Shown: positions 36,974-45,549 of the stretch, in pieces
Position numbering within the stretch: the stretch's first letter is position 1
How the letters are laid out: every line of letters begins with the position of its first letter
From: Brumimicrobium mesophilum
Lineage (GTDB): Bacteria; Bacteroidota; Bacteroidia; Flavobacteriales_D; Crocinitomicaceae
Direction of reading: 5' to 3'
DNA: 64,000 nt
NCBI RefSeq assembly: GCF_003025005.1
Contig: NZ_PVSS01000005.1
Span: 186,001 to 250,000, forward strand
Notes under the pieces: generated by a model
What the model was told of the DNA's origin: nothing
What the model saw: the letters and a program-made list of their open reading frames with translations, nothing else
The model's database searches: none
Translations under genes and position numbers: made by a program

Positions 36974-37059
36974 TGGAACGCGGTCCCGAAAACTTTCGGG
37001 AACACGGATGCATCGACAAGCTCAACAGAACTGCAAGCAGCTTGGATAAACGCGGATTT
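36963..37059. repeat. Dispersed composite repeat, copy 2, with inserted palindrome
   Basis: It starts with the same 21 bases as copy 1 (one mismatch) and shares ACACGGATGCA, GCAAGCA and CGCGGATTTT in order. It carries an 18-bp near-perfect palindrome, TCCCGAAA-AC-TTTCGGGA (36984-37001), that copy 1 lacks, and a second 20-base insert (about 37013-37032). The first 11 bases encode the last residues and stop codon of the helicase gene. Confidence 0.72.
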
Positions 37060-37063
37060 TTTT

Positions 37064-38533
37064 TTAATCTTTCACTCTATCATAACTCTCCCAAAAAAGT
37101 TTCAAAAACTCTTCCATTTCCTCGAAATTCCAATGCGCAAAGCCTAAGCGAAGTGCTGTTTGTTTTTTGTTTTGATACATGCAAATTCTTGGGAGAAAAA
37201 TGTCTCTAGATTTCATTTCCTTAGCGAGTTGAGTTAAAGAAATTTGTTCCTTAAATTCAATCCAAAATGCAAACCCATTCACTGGTCTTTCAAATCGGAT
37301 AGATTTCCCAAAAAAATGCCGTAGCAATTCTTCAAAGTGCAACATTCTTTCTCGGTAGATTTTGATTGCTTTCTTCTGATAACGAAATAAATCTCCCTCT
37401 GCAATCATTTCTCCCAAGACTTGTTCCAAAACAAAATTTCCTTGCGGATTGAGCACTGAAACATGCTTTTTAGATTCCGCAATAAAATCTTGTGGAGCCA
37501 TCATAAAACTCAATTGAAATGTTGGATGAAGATGTTTTCCGATCGATCCCATATGAATAATTCTACCATTCGAATTATTGGTTGCCATTGGTAAACCAAC
37601 TTGTTTTTGGTAGTTAAATTCGAAATCTTCACTGTCTTCGATAATCACAAAATCATATTCTTCTGCTAAATTGCTCAATTCCCTTCTTTTCTCTTTTGAC
37701 AAAACTGTAGTCGTTGGATAACTTTGTTGAGGATTCAAATAAATACAACGAATGTCTCCTTTTTTGTAATTGTTTCTGATGTACGAAATATCCATTCCAT
37801 CTTCTTCTAATGGAACTGGTTTTACCTTCACTTTTTCTTGAGTAAATACCATATTCATCTTGAAGAAACTTAATTCACCAACCAATACAATGTCATTTTC
37901 ATTGAACAACATTTTTGCAAGTGTATAAAAAATCATTTCTCTGCTTTTAGCAACAAGCAATTGATTTTTTGAAATATGAAATCCACGGGTCAAATTCAAG
38001 TAATAACTCAATTGCTCTTTGAAAAACTCATTTTCTTGAACAGCATAATTTCCAATTTTACTTTGGATATTCCTGCGCTTTAAAGCTCCTGTATAAAATC
38101 GAGATAATTCTTGTGTTTTTATTATCCTAAAATCCGGTTGACCATCATTACATACCAAACGATTGTTTTCTTTTTCAAATGGAGAAGTCAGGATAAATGA
38201 CTTGTTAAATGAAAAATTTGCTTTTTCACCTGTTTTTTCAAGATTTAAAGAAAGATCAGCATCTTTTTTAGCCCTTAAATCGGGGTTTTCAACAAAAGCC
38301 CCCACTTTAGCGTGAATCCTTATCCAACTTTGCGCTTCCAATTCTTCAAAAGCAGCAACAATTGTTTTTCTATGAACACCCAATTCTTCACTCCAAACTC
38401 TTGTTCCAGGCAACTTAACACCAACAGGAATCAGCCCTCTCTGAACAGCATTTATAAATTGGTAAGCTATCTGAAGATAAAGCGAATCTGACTTTCTTCT
38501 GTCTATCCTGATAAATTGAGCTATTGAAATCAA
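37064..38533 (-). CDS. MocR/GntR-family regulator with aminotransferase-like domain
   Basis: 489 residues. The N-terminal winged helix (about 12-80: PVGVKLPGTRVWSEELGVHR, TIVAAFEELEAQSW) is GntR-like. The rest is a fold-type I PLP aminotransferase domain with LNPQQSYPTTTVLS, VIIEDSEDFEF and GSIGKHLHP, where the PLP-binding Lys is near residue 330. MocR regulators bind PLP or its adducts and control nearby genes through paired direct repeats. Such a pair lies between this gene and the divergent TonB-receptor gene. The start codon is TTG (38533). An in-frame stop lies just upstream and there is no ATG at the expected N-terminus. Confidence 0.92.
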   Translation of the reverse strand: MISIAQFIRIDRRKSDSLYLQIAYQFINAVQRGLIPVGVKLPGTRVWSEELGVHRKTIVAAFEELEAQSWIRIHAKVGAFVENPDLRAKKDADLSLNLEKTGEKANFSFNKSFILTSPFEKENNRLVCNDGQPDFRIIKTQELSRFYTGALKRRNIQSKIGNYAVQENEFFKEQLSYYLNLTRGFHISKNQLLVAKSREMIFYTLAKMLFNENDIVLVGELSFFKMNMVFTQEKVKVKPVPLEEDGMDISYIRNNYKKGDIRCIYLNPQQSYPTTTVLSKEKRRELSNLAEEYDFVIIEDSEDFEFNYQKQVGLPMATNNSNGRIIHMGSIGKHLHPTFQLSFMMAPQDFIAESKKHVSVLNPQGNFVLEQVLGEMIAEGDLFRYQKKAIKIYRERMLHFEELLRHFFGKSIRFERPVNGFAFWIEFKEQISLTQLAKEMKSRDIFLPRICMYQNKKQTALRLGFAHWNFEEMEEFLKLFWESYDRVKD

Positions 38534-38535
38534 AT

Positions 38536-38573
38536 CTGGACTATTTAATATTTAAAAACTGGACTACTTAATA
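38536..38573. promoter_or_regulatory. Candidate MocR operator: two 15-bp direct repeats
   Basis: CTGGACTATTTAATA (38536-38550) and CTGGACTACTTAATA (38559-38573) differ at one base and start 23 bp apart, about two helical turns. The second copy lies where the -33 region of the TonB-receptor promoter should be, with a -7-like CACCTTTG at 38588-38595. The layout suits binding by the adjacent MocR regulator. Confidence 0.65.
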
Positions 38574-38625
38574 AAATACGAATGTAGCACCTTTGCACCG
38601 AAAAATATAGTTCAGAAATAAAAAT

Positions 38626-40488
38626 ATGAAAAAGTTTATTGCATTTACATTACTTTCGATAACACAATCTATCTCGTTTTCACAAGAAGATACCACCGTT
38701 TTTAAAGAAGTAATTATTCAACAAAATCGATTAGATATTCCAGTGAATCAAGCTACTCGGAATATTGAAATTCTTTCAGCAGAAGAAATTAAGAAACTGC
38801 CTGCAAGAACAGTTAATGAATTATTAGCTTATGTTGGTGGAGTCGACATTCGTCAACGTGGACCTTTTGGAAATCAAGCTGACATTAGTATTGACGGGGG
38901 TTCATTCGAACAAACACTTGTCTTACTCAATGGTGTAAAATTATTGGATGCGCAAACAGCGCACAACATGATGAATATTCCAATTCCATTAGACGCAATT
39001 GAGCGTATCGAAGTTTTGAGAGGTCCTGCTGCTCGGGTTTATGGAATTAATGCATTAACAGGGGCTATTAACATTGTAACTAAGAGTTCTAAGGAATCTT
39101 TTGTGGCCCTGAATACTTTCGCAGGATCTTCTTTTGAAGAAAAAGCAGACGGAGATGGCGATGGAATTTATGGTGGTGGTGGAGTTCAAGTTACTGGTAA
39201 TTTCAACACTAAAAAACAGAATCATCTAATTACAATGAGTCAAGATTCGTACAATGGTCAGCGATTCAATACAGCCCAAAATAACACGCGCTTATTCTAT
39301 GCTGGAAAGCATAATATAAACAACAAAAACAGCATCCAATGGATGGGTGGTCACACCTACAATGACTTTGGGGCGAATAGTTTTTATGCTGCTCCTGGAG
39401 ATATAAATTCACATGAAACTGTAAAAACAACACTTTTTAGTCTTTCGTCAACTCATGAAATTGGTCGACTTAAAATTTCACCAAGAATTAGTAATCGCTA
39501 CAATGAAGATGATTACAGATATTTAGGAAAAGACATCGACGTTGCCCGATCAAAACATTATGCGAACGCTTTGATGGCTGAATTAAACACAAGTGTTGAA
39601 ACATCAATTGGTGATTTCGGTTTAGGATTTGAATCTAGATTTGATGAAATCAATAGTTCAAATATTGGTCAGCACAAACGAGACAATTATGGAATTTCTT
39701 TAGAATACCGCAAAGTATTTTGGAGAAAATTAATTCTTACCGCTGGAACTTACGTGAATTACAATACAGATTATGACTGGCAAGTTTATCCAGGAATAGA
39801 TTTTGCATATCGTTTTTCTCCAAATTGGAAAATTTATGCGAGTGCTGGGTCAGGACAAAGAATTCCATCTTTCACAGATTTATATCTGAATCAATTACCG
39901 GGAAATGTTGGAAATCCGAATATTCAACCGGAAGATGCTTGGGCGTATGAGGCTAACTTTCAATATACGAGGAAAACATTAAAAATTAAAGGTGGATACT
40001 TCTATCGTTCTATCAGTAATTACATAGATTGGGTTCGAGATATGCCTTCTCTTCCTTATTCGCCTATTAATATTGGAGAGAATTTAGTTCATGGAATTCA
40101 TGCGGATATTTCACAACAATTCGAGATTAAGCAAAAACATAAAATCGGATACAAAGTGAATTACACCTTTTTAAATCCAAGCTATAATTCAGAGGAAGAA
40201 ATTCAATCTAAATATGTTTTAGAGTCTCTAAGAAATCAATTAATTGTCGGGGTAAACTATGCCTATGCCAACTTCTCTATTCAAATCAACAACAGATTTA
40301 TTGAAAGAGAATTAAATGACCCTTATCATTTATTGAGTGTTCGTGCAAATTATGATATCAACAATTTCTCAATTTACACTGACGTTAGTAACATTTTTAA
40401 TTCCGAATACATAGAGGCCGGAGCAGTTCCTATGCCACCTCGATGGTTTACATTGGGAGTTAGATATGTCTGGAAGAAAGGAAAATAG
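38626..40488 (+). CDS. TonB-dependent outer-membrane receptor
   Basis: 620 residues with a signal peptide (about 1-19). The plug domain (about 40-155) contains VNELLAYVGGVDIRQRG, VLLNGVKLLD and IERIEVLRGPAARVYG, then NALTGAINIVTK. A 22-strand-type barrel follows, ending FTLGVRYVWKKGK with aromatics on alternate positions. It imports a ligand across the outer membrane using TonB energy. The plug resembles the BtuB/colicin-receptor group, and the ligand is unknown. The divergent MocR regulator and its direct-repeat operator suggest control by a PLP-related or amino-compound signal (inference). Length is short for TonB receptors but complete. Confidence 0.92.
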   Translation: MKKFIAFTLLSITQSISFSQEDTTVFKEVIIQQNRLDIPVNQATRNIEILSAEEIKKLPARTVNELLAYVGGVDIRQRGPFGNQADISIDGGSFEQTLVLLNGVKLLDAQTAHNMMNIPIPLDAIERIEVLRGPAARVYGINALTGAINIVTKSSKESFVALNTFAGSSFEEKADGDGDGIYGGGGVQVTGNFNTKKQNHLITMSQDSYNGQRFNTAQNNTRLFYAGKHNINNKNSIQWMGGHTYNDFGANSFYAAPGDINSHETVKTTLFSLSSTHEIGRLKISPRISNRYNEDDYRYLGKDIDVARSKHYANALMAELNTSVETSIGDFGLGFESRFDEINSSNIGQHKRDNYGISLEYRKVFWRKLILTAGTYVNYNTDYDWQVYPGIDFAYRFSPNWKIYASAGSGQRIPSFTDLYLNQLPGNVGNPNIQPEDAWAYEANFQYTRKTLKIKGGYFYRSISNYIDWVRDMPSLPYSPINIGENLVHGIHADISQQFEIKQKHKIGYKVNYTFLNPSYNSEEEIQSKYVLESLRNQLIVGVNYAYANFSIQINNRFIERELNDPYHLLSVRANYDINNFSIYTDVSNIFNSEYIEAGAVPMPPRWFTLGVRYVWKKGK

Positions 40489-40497
40489 TTATTTGCT

Positions 40498-40580
40498 GTT
40501 GTTTTAGAACAAGTTTTAAAACAACTAAAACAGATTGGGCAAAATCAATTTAATATAGCAGGATGGAGACGTCCTGCTAT
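40498..40580 (+). repeat. Two hairpins downstream of the TonB-receptor gene
   Basis: GTTGTTTTA/TAAAACAAC (40498-40506 and 40517-40525) and ATAGCAGGA/TCCTGCTAT (40555-40563 and 40572-40580) are perfect 9-bp stems. Neither has a T-tract, so they are weak terminators or REP-like elements. Confidence 0.5.
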
Positions 40581-40683
40581 TGATATATAATTTCAACCTA
40601 AACGAAACAAAAAGGCTTGATTCTAACAAATTCGTATCTACAATTCTTCTTAATTTCCTTATCTTCACCCCAAAATTTTGAAT

Positions 40684-41526
40684 ATGGCAAGTGCAGAATG
40701 GAAAACAGTAAAAGAATACGAAGATATAACATATAAGAAGTCAAATGGTGTAGCAAGGATCGCTTTCAACAGACCAGATGTTAGAAACGCTTTTAGACCA
40801 AAAACAACATCAGAATTATACGAAGCTTTTTATGACGCTCAAGAAGACACTTCAATTGGAGTTGTATTATTGTCAGCTGAAGGACCAAGTAGTAAAGATG
40901 GAGTTTATTCTTTCTGTTCTGGTGGAGATCAAAAAGCAAGAGGACACAAAGGATATGTGGGAGAAGATGGAATGCACCGTTTAAATATTCTTGAAGTTCA
41001 AAGATTGATCCGTTTCATGCCAAAAGTTGTTATCGCTGTTGTTCCAGGTTGGGCTGTGGGTGGAGGTCACTCTCTTCATGTTGTTTGTGATATGACTTTA
41101 GCGAGTAAAGAGCACGCAATTTTCAAACAGACAGATGCTGATGTTACAAGTTTTGATGGTGGATACGGTTCTGCTTACTTAGCAAAAATGGTTGGTCAGA
41201 AAAAAGCACGTGAAATTTTCTTTTTAGGAAGAAACTACTCGGCTCAAGATGCAGTTGATATGGGCATGGTAAATGCAGCAGTTCCTCACGCAGAATTGGA
41301 GGACACAGCTTTCGAATGGGCGCAAGAAATTTTGGCTAAATCTCCAACCTCTATTAAAATGTTGAAATTTGCAATGAATTTAACAGATGATGGAATGGTT
41401 GGTCAACAAGTATTCGCTGGCGAAGCTACTCGTTTGGCTTACATGACAGATGAAGCAAAAGAAGGGCGTAATGCATTTTTAGAAAAACGCAAACCTGACT
41501 TCAAAGACATCAAGTGGATTCCTTAA
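40684..41526 (+). CDS. menB: 1,4-dihydroxy-2-naphthoyl-CoA synthase
   Basis: 280 residues from the ATG at 40684. The frame reaches a TTG six bases upstream, but MASAEWKTVKEYEDITY is the usual MenB start. It is a crotonase-fold enzyme that cyclises o-succinylbenzoyl-CoA to DHNA-CoA in menaquinone synthesis. Family segments include IAFNRPDVRNAFRPKT, FCSGGDQKARG, GWAVGGGHSLHVVCDMTLAS, DVTSFDGGYGSAYLA and the C-terminal FLEKRKPDF. Other men genes are not in the window. A strong terminator follows at 41550. It appears monocistronic. Confidence 0.95.
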   Translation: MASAEWKTVKEYEDITYKKSNGVARIAFNRPDVRNAFRPKTTSELYEAFYDAQEDTSIGVVLLSAEGPSSKDGVYSFCSGGDQKARGHKGYVGEDGMHRLNILEVQRLIRFMPKVVIAVVPGWAVGGGHSLHVVCDMTLASKEHAIFKQTDADVTSFDGGYGSAYLAKMVGQKKAREIFFLGRNYSAQDAVDMGMVNAAVPHAELEDTAFEWAQEILAKSPTSIKMLKFAMNLTDDGMVGQQVFAGEATRLAYMTDEAKEGRNAFLEKRKPDFKDIKWIP

Positions 41527-41549
41527 TCAACTTATAGAATAATGATTCC

Positions 41550-41576
41550 TCCCGAAGTTTTACACTTCGGGATTTT
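41550..41576 (+). terminator. Rho-independent terminator after menB
   Basis: TCCCGAAGT/ACTTCGGGA (41550-41558 and 41564-41572), a perfect 9-bp stem with a 5-base loop, is followed by TTTT. It lies 24 bases after the menB stop. Confidence 0.8.
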
Positions 41577-41612
41577 AAATACATCCGAATTTCAGACGGT
41601 TAACAAGATAGA

Positions 41613-42227
41613 ATGAGCGATTTAAAAACAGCATTAGAACAACGATTTGGCTCACACCGAGTAAGTGATTACCCGATTAGCGAAGAGGATTATATCGATT
41701 TATTAAAAATCGAAGTTGAAAAGAAATTTCCGCTTACCATTATTTGCACGAATGGACTTTCATCTTACGAAATGCCGGTTATAGACAGATATAAAGACAG
41801 AAAACATACAGAATTATTTTTCTGTCTACCTGGGTATTGGGATTTAAATGATGTTGAAAATGAAAGCATGATGTGGCCATTGAAAGTTATTCAAAAACTA
41901 ACAAAAAACGTCATTGAAGGTGAAACTTGGTATGGTCCTGGTCATACAATTTCCAACGGAAACCCTTCCACCAATATTTCAAAAACAATGATGCAAGATA
42001 ATTTCCTACTTTCAGAACCCATAGAATTGGAAGATTTTTTCTCGCCAATAACCGTAAACAGTACAACAGTTAATTTTTTAGCAATAATTCCAATATTCCA
42101 CAAAGAATACGAACAAAAAGTACATCAAGGTTACCCTAAATGGATTAAGAAATTTCGCAGTAAAAACGGAAATGAAATTTTGGACGATTACAGACGTTCA
42201 ATCTATAAGAGTAGATGGTTTAAATAA
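41613..42227 (+). CDS. Suppressor-of-fused (SUFU)-like domain protein
   Basis: 204 residues, no signal peptide, so cytoplasmic. It has the pattern of bacterial SUFU-domain proteins: an N-terminal helical segment, then TIICTNGLSSYEMP, TELFFCLPGYWDL, MMWPLKVIQKLTK, a GHTI motif (YGPGHTISNGNP) and NFLAIIPIFHKEYEQKV. Bacterial SUFU proteins often appear as immunity-like or accessory proteins, and their biochemical role is unknown. It is preceded by the menB terminator and followed convergently by engB. Function here is not inferred. Confidence 0.8.
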   Translation: MSDLKTALEQRFGSHRVSDYPISEEDYIDLLKIEVEKKFPLTIICTNGLSSYEMPVIDRYKDRKHTELFFCLPGYWDLNDVENESMMWPLKVIQKLTKNVIEGETWYGPGHTISNGNPSTNISKTMMQDNFLLSEPIELEDFFSPITVNSTTVNFLAIIPIFHKEYEQKVHQGYPKWIKKFRSKNGNEILDDYRRSIYKSRWFK

Positions 42228-42278
42228 TTTATTTTTAAATGTAGAAGTACAAAGCATAGCGCCTCTAGATAAAAAAAA

Positions 42279-42884
42279 TTACATCGGTTCAAATGCTTCG
42301 TTTATTTCAGAAATATAATCCATAACTTCATCTCTTCCTTTTGCAGAAACACTTGAGGTTACAAAATGCGGTGGCATAACCTCCCATTTTTTCAACATTT
42401 CTCTTTTATACTTTGCCAGTTTTTTGTCTAGTTCAACCGCAGACAATTTATCCGTTTTAGTGAATACCATAGAAAAAGGCAAACCTTCAGTAGCGCACCA
42501 CTCCATAAATTCAACATCAATTTTTTGAGGTTCTAAACGACTATCAATCAAAACGAAAGTATTTAACAAATTCTCTCTCGTAAGTAAATATTCTTCAATA
42601 AAAGTTTGCCATTTTTCCCTATTGGTTTTGGATGTTTTAGCATATCCATAACCCGGTAAATCAACTAAATACCACTCCTTATTAATAACAAAATGATTAA
42701 TCAATTGAGTTTTTCCAGGTCTTCCTGAAGTTTTAGCCAACTTTTTATGGTTGGTTAACATATTGATTAAAGAGGACTTACCTACATTTGAACGGCCTAT
42801 AAAAGCATATTCAGCAAGTTTGGGAGCTGGACACTTTTCCACCTCAGTATTACTAATTACGAACTCCGCAGAATGAATCACCAT
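42279..42884 (-). CDS. engB: Ribosome biogenesis GTPase EngB (YsxC/YihA)
   Basis: 201 residues. A TRAFAC GTPase with G1 [10 protein letters not shown]2/switch region with [14 protein letters not shown]3 [10 protein letters not shown]4 TKTDKL and G5 TSSVSAKGR. EngB is needed for late assembly of the 50S subunit in the cytoplasm. The C-terminus ends NEAFEPM and length is normal. It is monocistronic on the minus strand between two plus-strand transcripts. Confidence 0.95.
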   Translation of the reverse strand: MVIHSAEFVISNTEVEKCPAPKLAEYAFIGRSNVGKSSLINMLTNHKKLAKTSGRPGKTQLINHFVINKEWYLVDLPGYGYAKTSKTNREKWQTFIEEYLLTRENLLNTFVLIDSRLEPQKIDVEFMEWCATEGLPFSMVFTKTDKLSAVELDKKLAKYKREMLKKWEVMPPHFVTSSVSAKGRDEVMDYISEINEAFEPM

Positions 42885-42900
42885 GACATCAAATTTTCCA

Positions 42901-42908
42901 CAAAGTTA
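42901..42908 (-). promoter_or_regulatory. Candidate -7 box of the engB promoter
   Basis: Minus-strand TAACTTTG, an exact TAnnTTTG match, ends 16 bases before the engB ATG. The nearest TTTG upstream gives a spacer of only 15 bp, so the -33 half is doubtful. Confidence 0.45.
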
Positions 42909-43047
42909 TTTTTTTAAAATCAGCAAACATAAATTTGATGTCTAAAATCATTTTTTTTTCTATCTTTAACGCATTACTAAATGTTTTAGTAATAAAAATT
43001 ATGCCCTAGAAGGCAACCATATTAAGTAAACCTTGGGTAAAAAAAGT

Positions 43048-43079
43048 TTTGCAAAGTATTATTTCATGTTTTAATTTTG
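43048..43079 (+). promoter_or_regulatory. Promoter of acpP-fabF-rnc
   Basis: TTTG (43048-43051), a 20-bp spacer and TAATTTTG (43072-43079) match the Bacteroidota consensus fully. The predicted start near 43087 leaves a leader of about 53 bases before acpP. Confidence 0.75.
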
Positions 43080-43139
43080 AATTTAAGAACATAACTTATT
43101 TCTTTGCAGGCTGAAAATAACCCTTTAAAATAGAAAAAA

Positions 43140-43376
43140 ATGTCTGATATCAAATCAAGAGTTGTATCAATTATCATTGATAAGTTAGGAGTAGAAGAAG
43201 CAGAAGTAACTATCGAAGCTTCATTCACAAATGATCTAGGAGCAGATTCTCTAGATACAGTAGAGTTAATTATGGAATTCGAAAAAGAATTTAACATTGC
43301 TATTCCTGATGACCAAGCAGAAAACATTCAAACAGTTGGTCAAGCAGTTACTTACATTGAAGAACACGCAAAGTAA
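43140..43376 (+). CDS. acpP: Acyl carrier protein
   Basis: 78 residues, acidic and helical. The 4'-phosphopantetheine attachment serine is S37 in [11 protein letters not shown]. It carries growing acyl chains in fatty acid synthesis in the cytoplasm. It is first in the conserved acpP-fabF-rnc operon, with fabF starting 49 bases later. Length and motif are canonical. Confidence 0.97.
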   Translation: MSDIKSRVVSIIIDKLGVEEAEVTIEASFTNDLGADSLDTVELIMEFEKEFNIAIPDDQAENIQTVGQAVTYIEEHAK

Positions 43377-43425
43377 TCTATAAAGATTATTAAGCAAATT
43401 GTTATTATAAATTTAGATTTTATTC

Positions 43426-44676
43426 ATGGAACTTAAACGAGTTGTTGTAACAGGATTAGGTGCATTAACACCTATTGGTAATACAGTAGAAGAGTATTGG
43501 AACGGATTAATTTCCGGGAAAAGTGGTGCTGCCCCTATCAAACAATTTGATGCTTCTAAGTTTAAAACCCAATTTGCCTGTGAAATTAAAGACTTCAATG
43601 TAGAAGACTTTATTGATAGAAAAGAAGCTAGAAAATTAGATCAATTTTCTCAATATGCCATGGTTTCCTCTTCGGAAGCCATGGCTGATTCTAAACTTAT
43701 GGAATCAGATCCGAATAAAGACCGCATTGGGGTTATTTGGGGGTCAGGAATTGGTGGTTTAAAATCATTGCAGGATGAACATGAAAACTTTCTAGATGGC
43801 GATGGAACTCCTAAATTTAATCCATTCTTTATCCCTAAAATGATTGTTGATATCGCCGCTGGCCACATCGCAATTAAATATGGATTACGCGGACCTAATT
43901 TCGCTACAGTTTCAGCTTGCGCTTCTTCTTCTAATGCAATTATAGATGCTTACAATCTAATTCGATTAGGAAAAGCAGATGCAATTGTATCTGGTGGTTC
44001 AGAAGCTGCCGTGACAATAATGGGAGTTGGTGGATTTAATGGATTGCGTGCCCTTTCTATGCGTAACGACTCTCCAGAAACTGCTTCTCGCCCATTTGAT
44101 AAAGACAGAGATGGATTTGTTCTAGGTGAAGGAGCTGGAGCATTGATCCTTGAAGAATATGAACATGCTGTTGCACGTGGTGCAAAAATTTATGCAGAAG
44201 TAGCCGGTGGAGGAATGTCATGCGACGCTCACCACATTACAGCACCTCACCCTGAAGGACTTGGAGCAAGAAACGTAATGATAGAAGCATTGAAAGATGC
44301 AGAATTAACCCCAGAGGATGTAGATTACATTAATGTACATGGAACTTCAACTCCATTGGGAGACATCTCAGAAACAAAAGCAATTAAAGATGTTTTTGGA
44401 GAAAATGCTTACAACTTAAACATATCATCTACTAAATCAATGACAGGTCACCTTTTAGGAGCCGCAGGTGTTATTGAAGCAATCGCTTGTATTCTTTCAA
44501 TAAAAAATGATATCGTACCTCCTACTATTAATCACTTTACAGATGATCCCGAATTTGATAGCAAGTTAAACTTTACGTTTAACAAGGCTCAAGAGCGCAA
44601 AGTCAATGTAGCATTATCTAATACTTTTGGCTTTGGTGGTCATAATACTTCTACCATTTTCAAAAAGTTAAAGTAA
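43426..44676 (+). CDS. fabF: 3-oxoacyl-ACP synthase II
   Basis: 416 residues. The thiolase-fold condensing enzyme elongates acyl-ACP with malonyl-ACP. Catalytic residues are C165 (TVSACASSSNA), H305 (NVHGTSTPLGD), K337 and H342 (SSTKSMTGHLLGAAG). The N-terminus KRVVVTGLGALTPIGNT is typical of FabF. It is second in acpP-fabF-rnc, and rnc begins six bases after its stop. Confidence 0.97.
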   Translation: MELKRVVVTGLGALTPIGNTVEEYWNGLISGKSGAAPIKQFDASKFKTQFACEIKDFNVEDFIDRKEARKLDQFSQYAMVSSSEAMADSKLMESDPNKDRIGVIWGSGIGGLKSLQDEHENFLDGDGTPKFNPFFIPKMIVDIAAGHIAIKYGLRGPNFATVSACASSSNAIIDAYNLIRLGKADAIVSGGSEAAVTIMGVGGFNGLRALSMRNDSPETASRPFDKDRDGFVLGEGAGALILEEYEHAVARGAKIYAEVAGGGMSCDAHHITAPHPEGLGARNVMIEALKDAELTPEDVDYINVHGTSTPLGDISETKAIKDVFGENAYNLNISSTKSMTGHLLGAAGVIEAIACILSIKNDIVPPTINHFTDDPEFDSKLNFTFNKAQERKVNVALSNTFGFGGHNTSTIFKKLK

Positions 44677-44682
44677 TAGGAT

Positions 44683-45405
44683 TTGAAACCTTTGTTTTCA
44701 TTTAGAAGAAGCCCTAAAAGCAAAAATGATCTTAAATTAATACGATTCATAATTAAGCAATTTGGTTATAGACCAAAAAAGTTATTACTTTTTAAAATTG
44801 CATTGACCCATAAATCGATTTCTAATTCTTCAGATAAACTCATCTCAAATGAGCGACTTGAATTTCTTGGTGACACCATAATTGATGCTATTGTAGCCGA
44901 TTTCCTTTACCATAAATTCCCTGAAGAGGACGAAGGGCATTTAACCAAGGTAAAATCCAAAATGGTGAGTCGTAAAACTTTGACAAGTATTGCTCAATCG
45001 ATGCAAATCTCCGACCACATCGTCTACCAAACAGGAAGAAGTATTAGATTAGCCACTCTCGAAGGGAATGCATTTGAAGCTTTGATTGGTGCTATTTATC
45101 TTGATTCAGGCTATGATGCCGCTAAAAAATCAATTAACCATTCTGTTTTAAGAACACATTTAGATTTACCTACGCTTTTAGAAAAAGAAATCGATTTCAA
45201 AAGTAGGTTATATATTTGGGCTCAGAAAAACCGTTTAGAAATTGAATTCAAATTATTCAATGAAAAGTTTGCTGACGGAAAATGGAACTATGGCATTGAA
45301 GTATTTATTAATTCTAATCCCTACGGAAGAGGTTCGGGAGATTCTAAAAAAAGTGCAGAACAAGCAGCTTCAAGAGAAACTTTACAATTGATGGGTATGA
45401 TCTAA
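44683..45405 (+). CDS. rnc: Ribonuclease III
   Basis: 240 residues. The nuclease signature NERLEFLGDTIID is followed by the second acidic site EGNAFEALIGAIYLD. The C-terminal double-stranded RNA-binding domain (about 165-238: DFKSRLYIWAQKN, GRGSGDSKKSAEQAA) is complete. It processes rRNA precursors and structured RNAs. The start codon is TTG, six bases after the fabF stop, and no ATG is available upstream or near the N-terminus. The N-terminal basic extension is common in Bacteroidota. Confidence 0.95.
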   Translation: MKPLFSFRRSPKSKNDLKLIRFIIKQFGYRPKKLLLFKIALTHKSISNSSDKLISNERLEFLGDTIIDAIVADFLYHKFPEEDEGHLTKVKSKMVSRKTLTSIAQSMQISDHIVYQTGRSIRLATLEGNAFEALIGAIYLDSGYDAAKKSINHSVLRTHLDLPTLLEKEIDFKSRLYIWAQKNRLEIEFKLFNEKFADGKWNYGIEVFINSNPYGRGSGDSKKSAEQAASRETLQLMGMI

Positions 45406-45549
45406 AACCCAATGCACCATTTCTATAATGGCTTGATTTGATGTAACTTTCCTACCGAACTAGCTTTTATTGTACTTATTAAAACACTTCCAGCATCATC
45501 TATTCTAAATATTTGTTAATTTTACAAATTGATAATTTCCAACCCTACT

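Noticed and set aside
45406-45549. Promoter for the M48 cluster
   Set aside because: The best -7-like site (AATATTTG at 45508-45515) has a mismatch and no TTG at the proper distance, so I did not list it.
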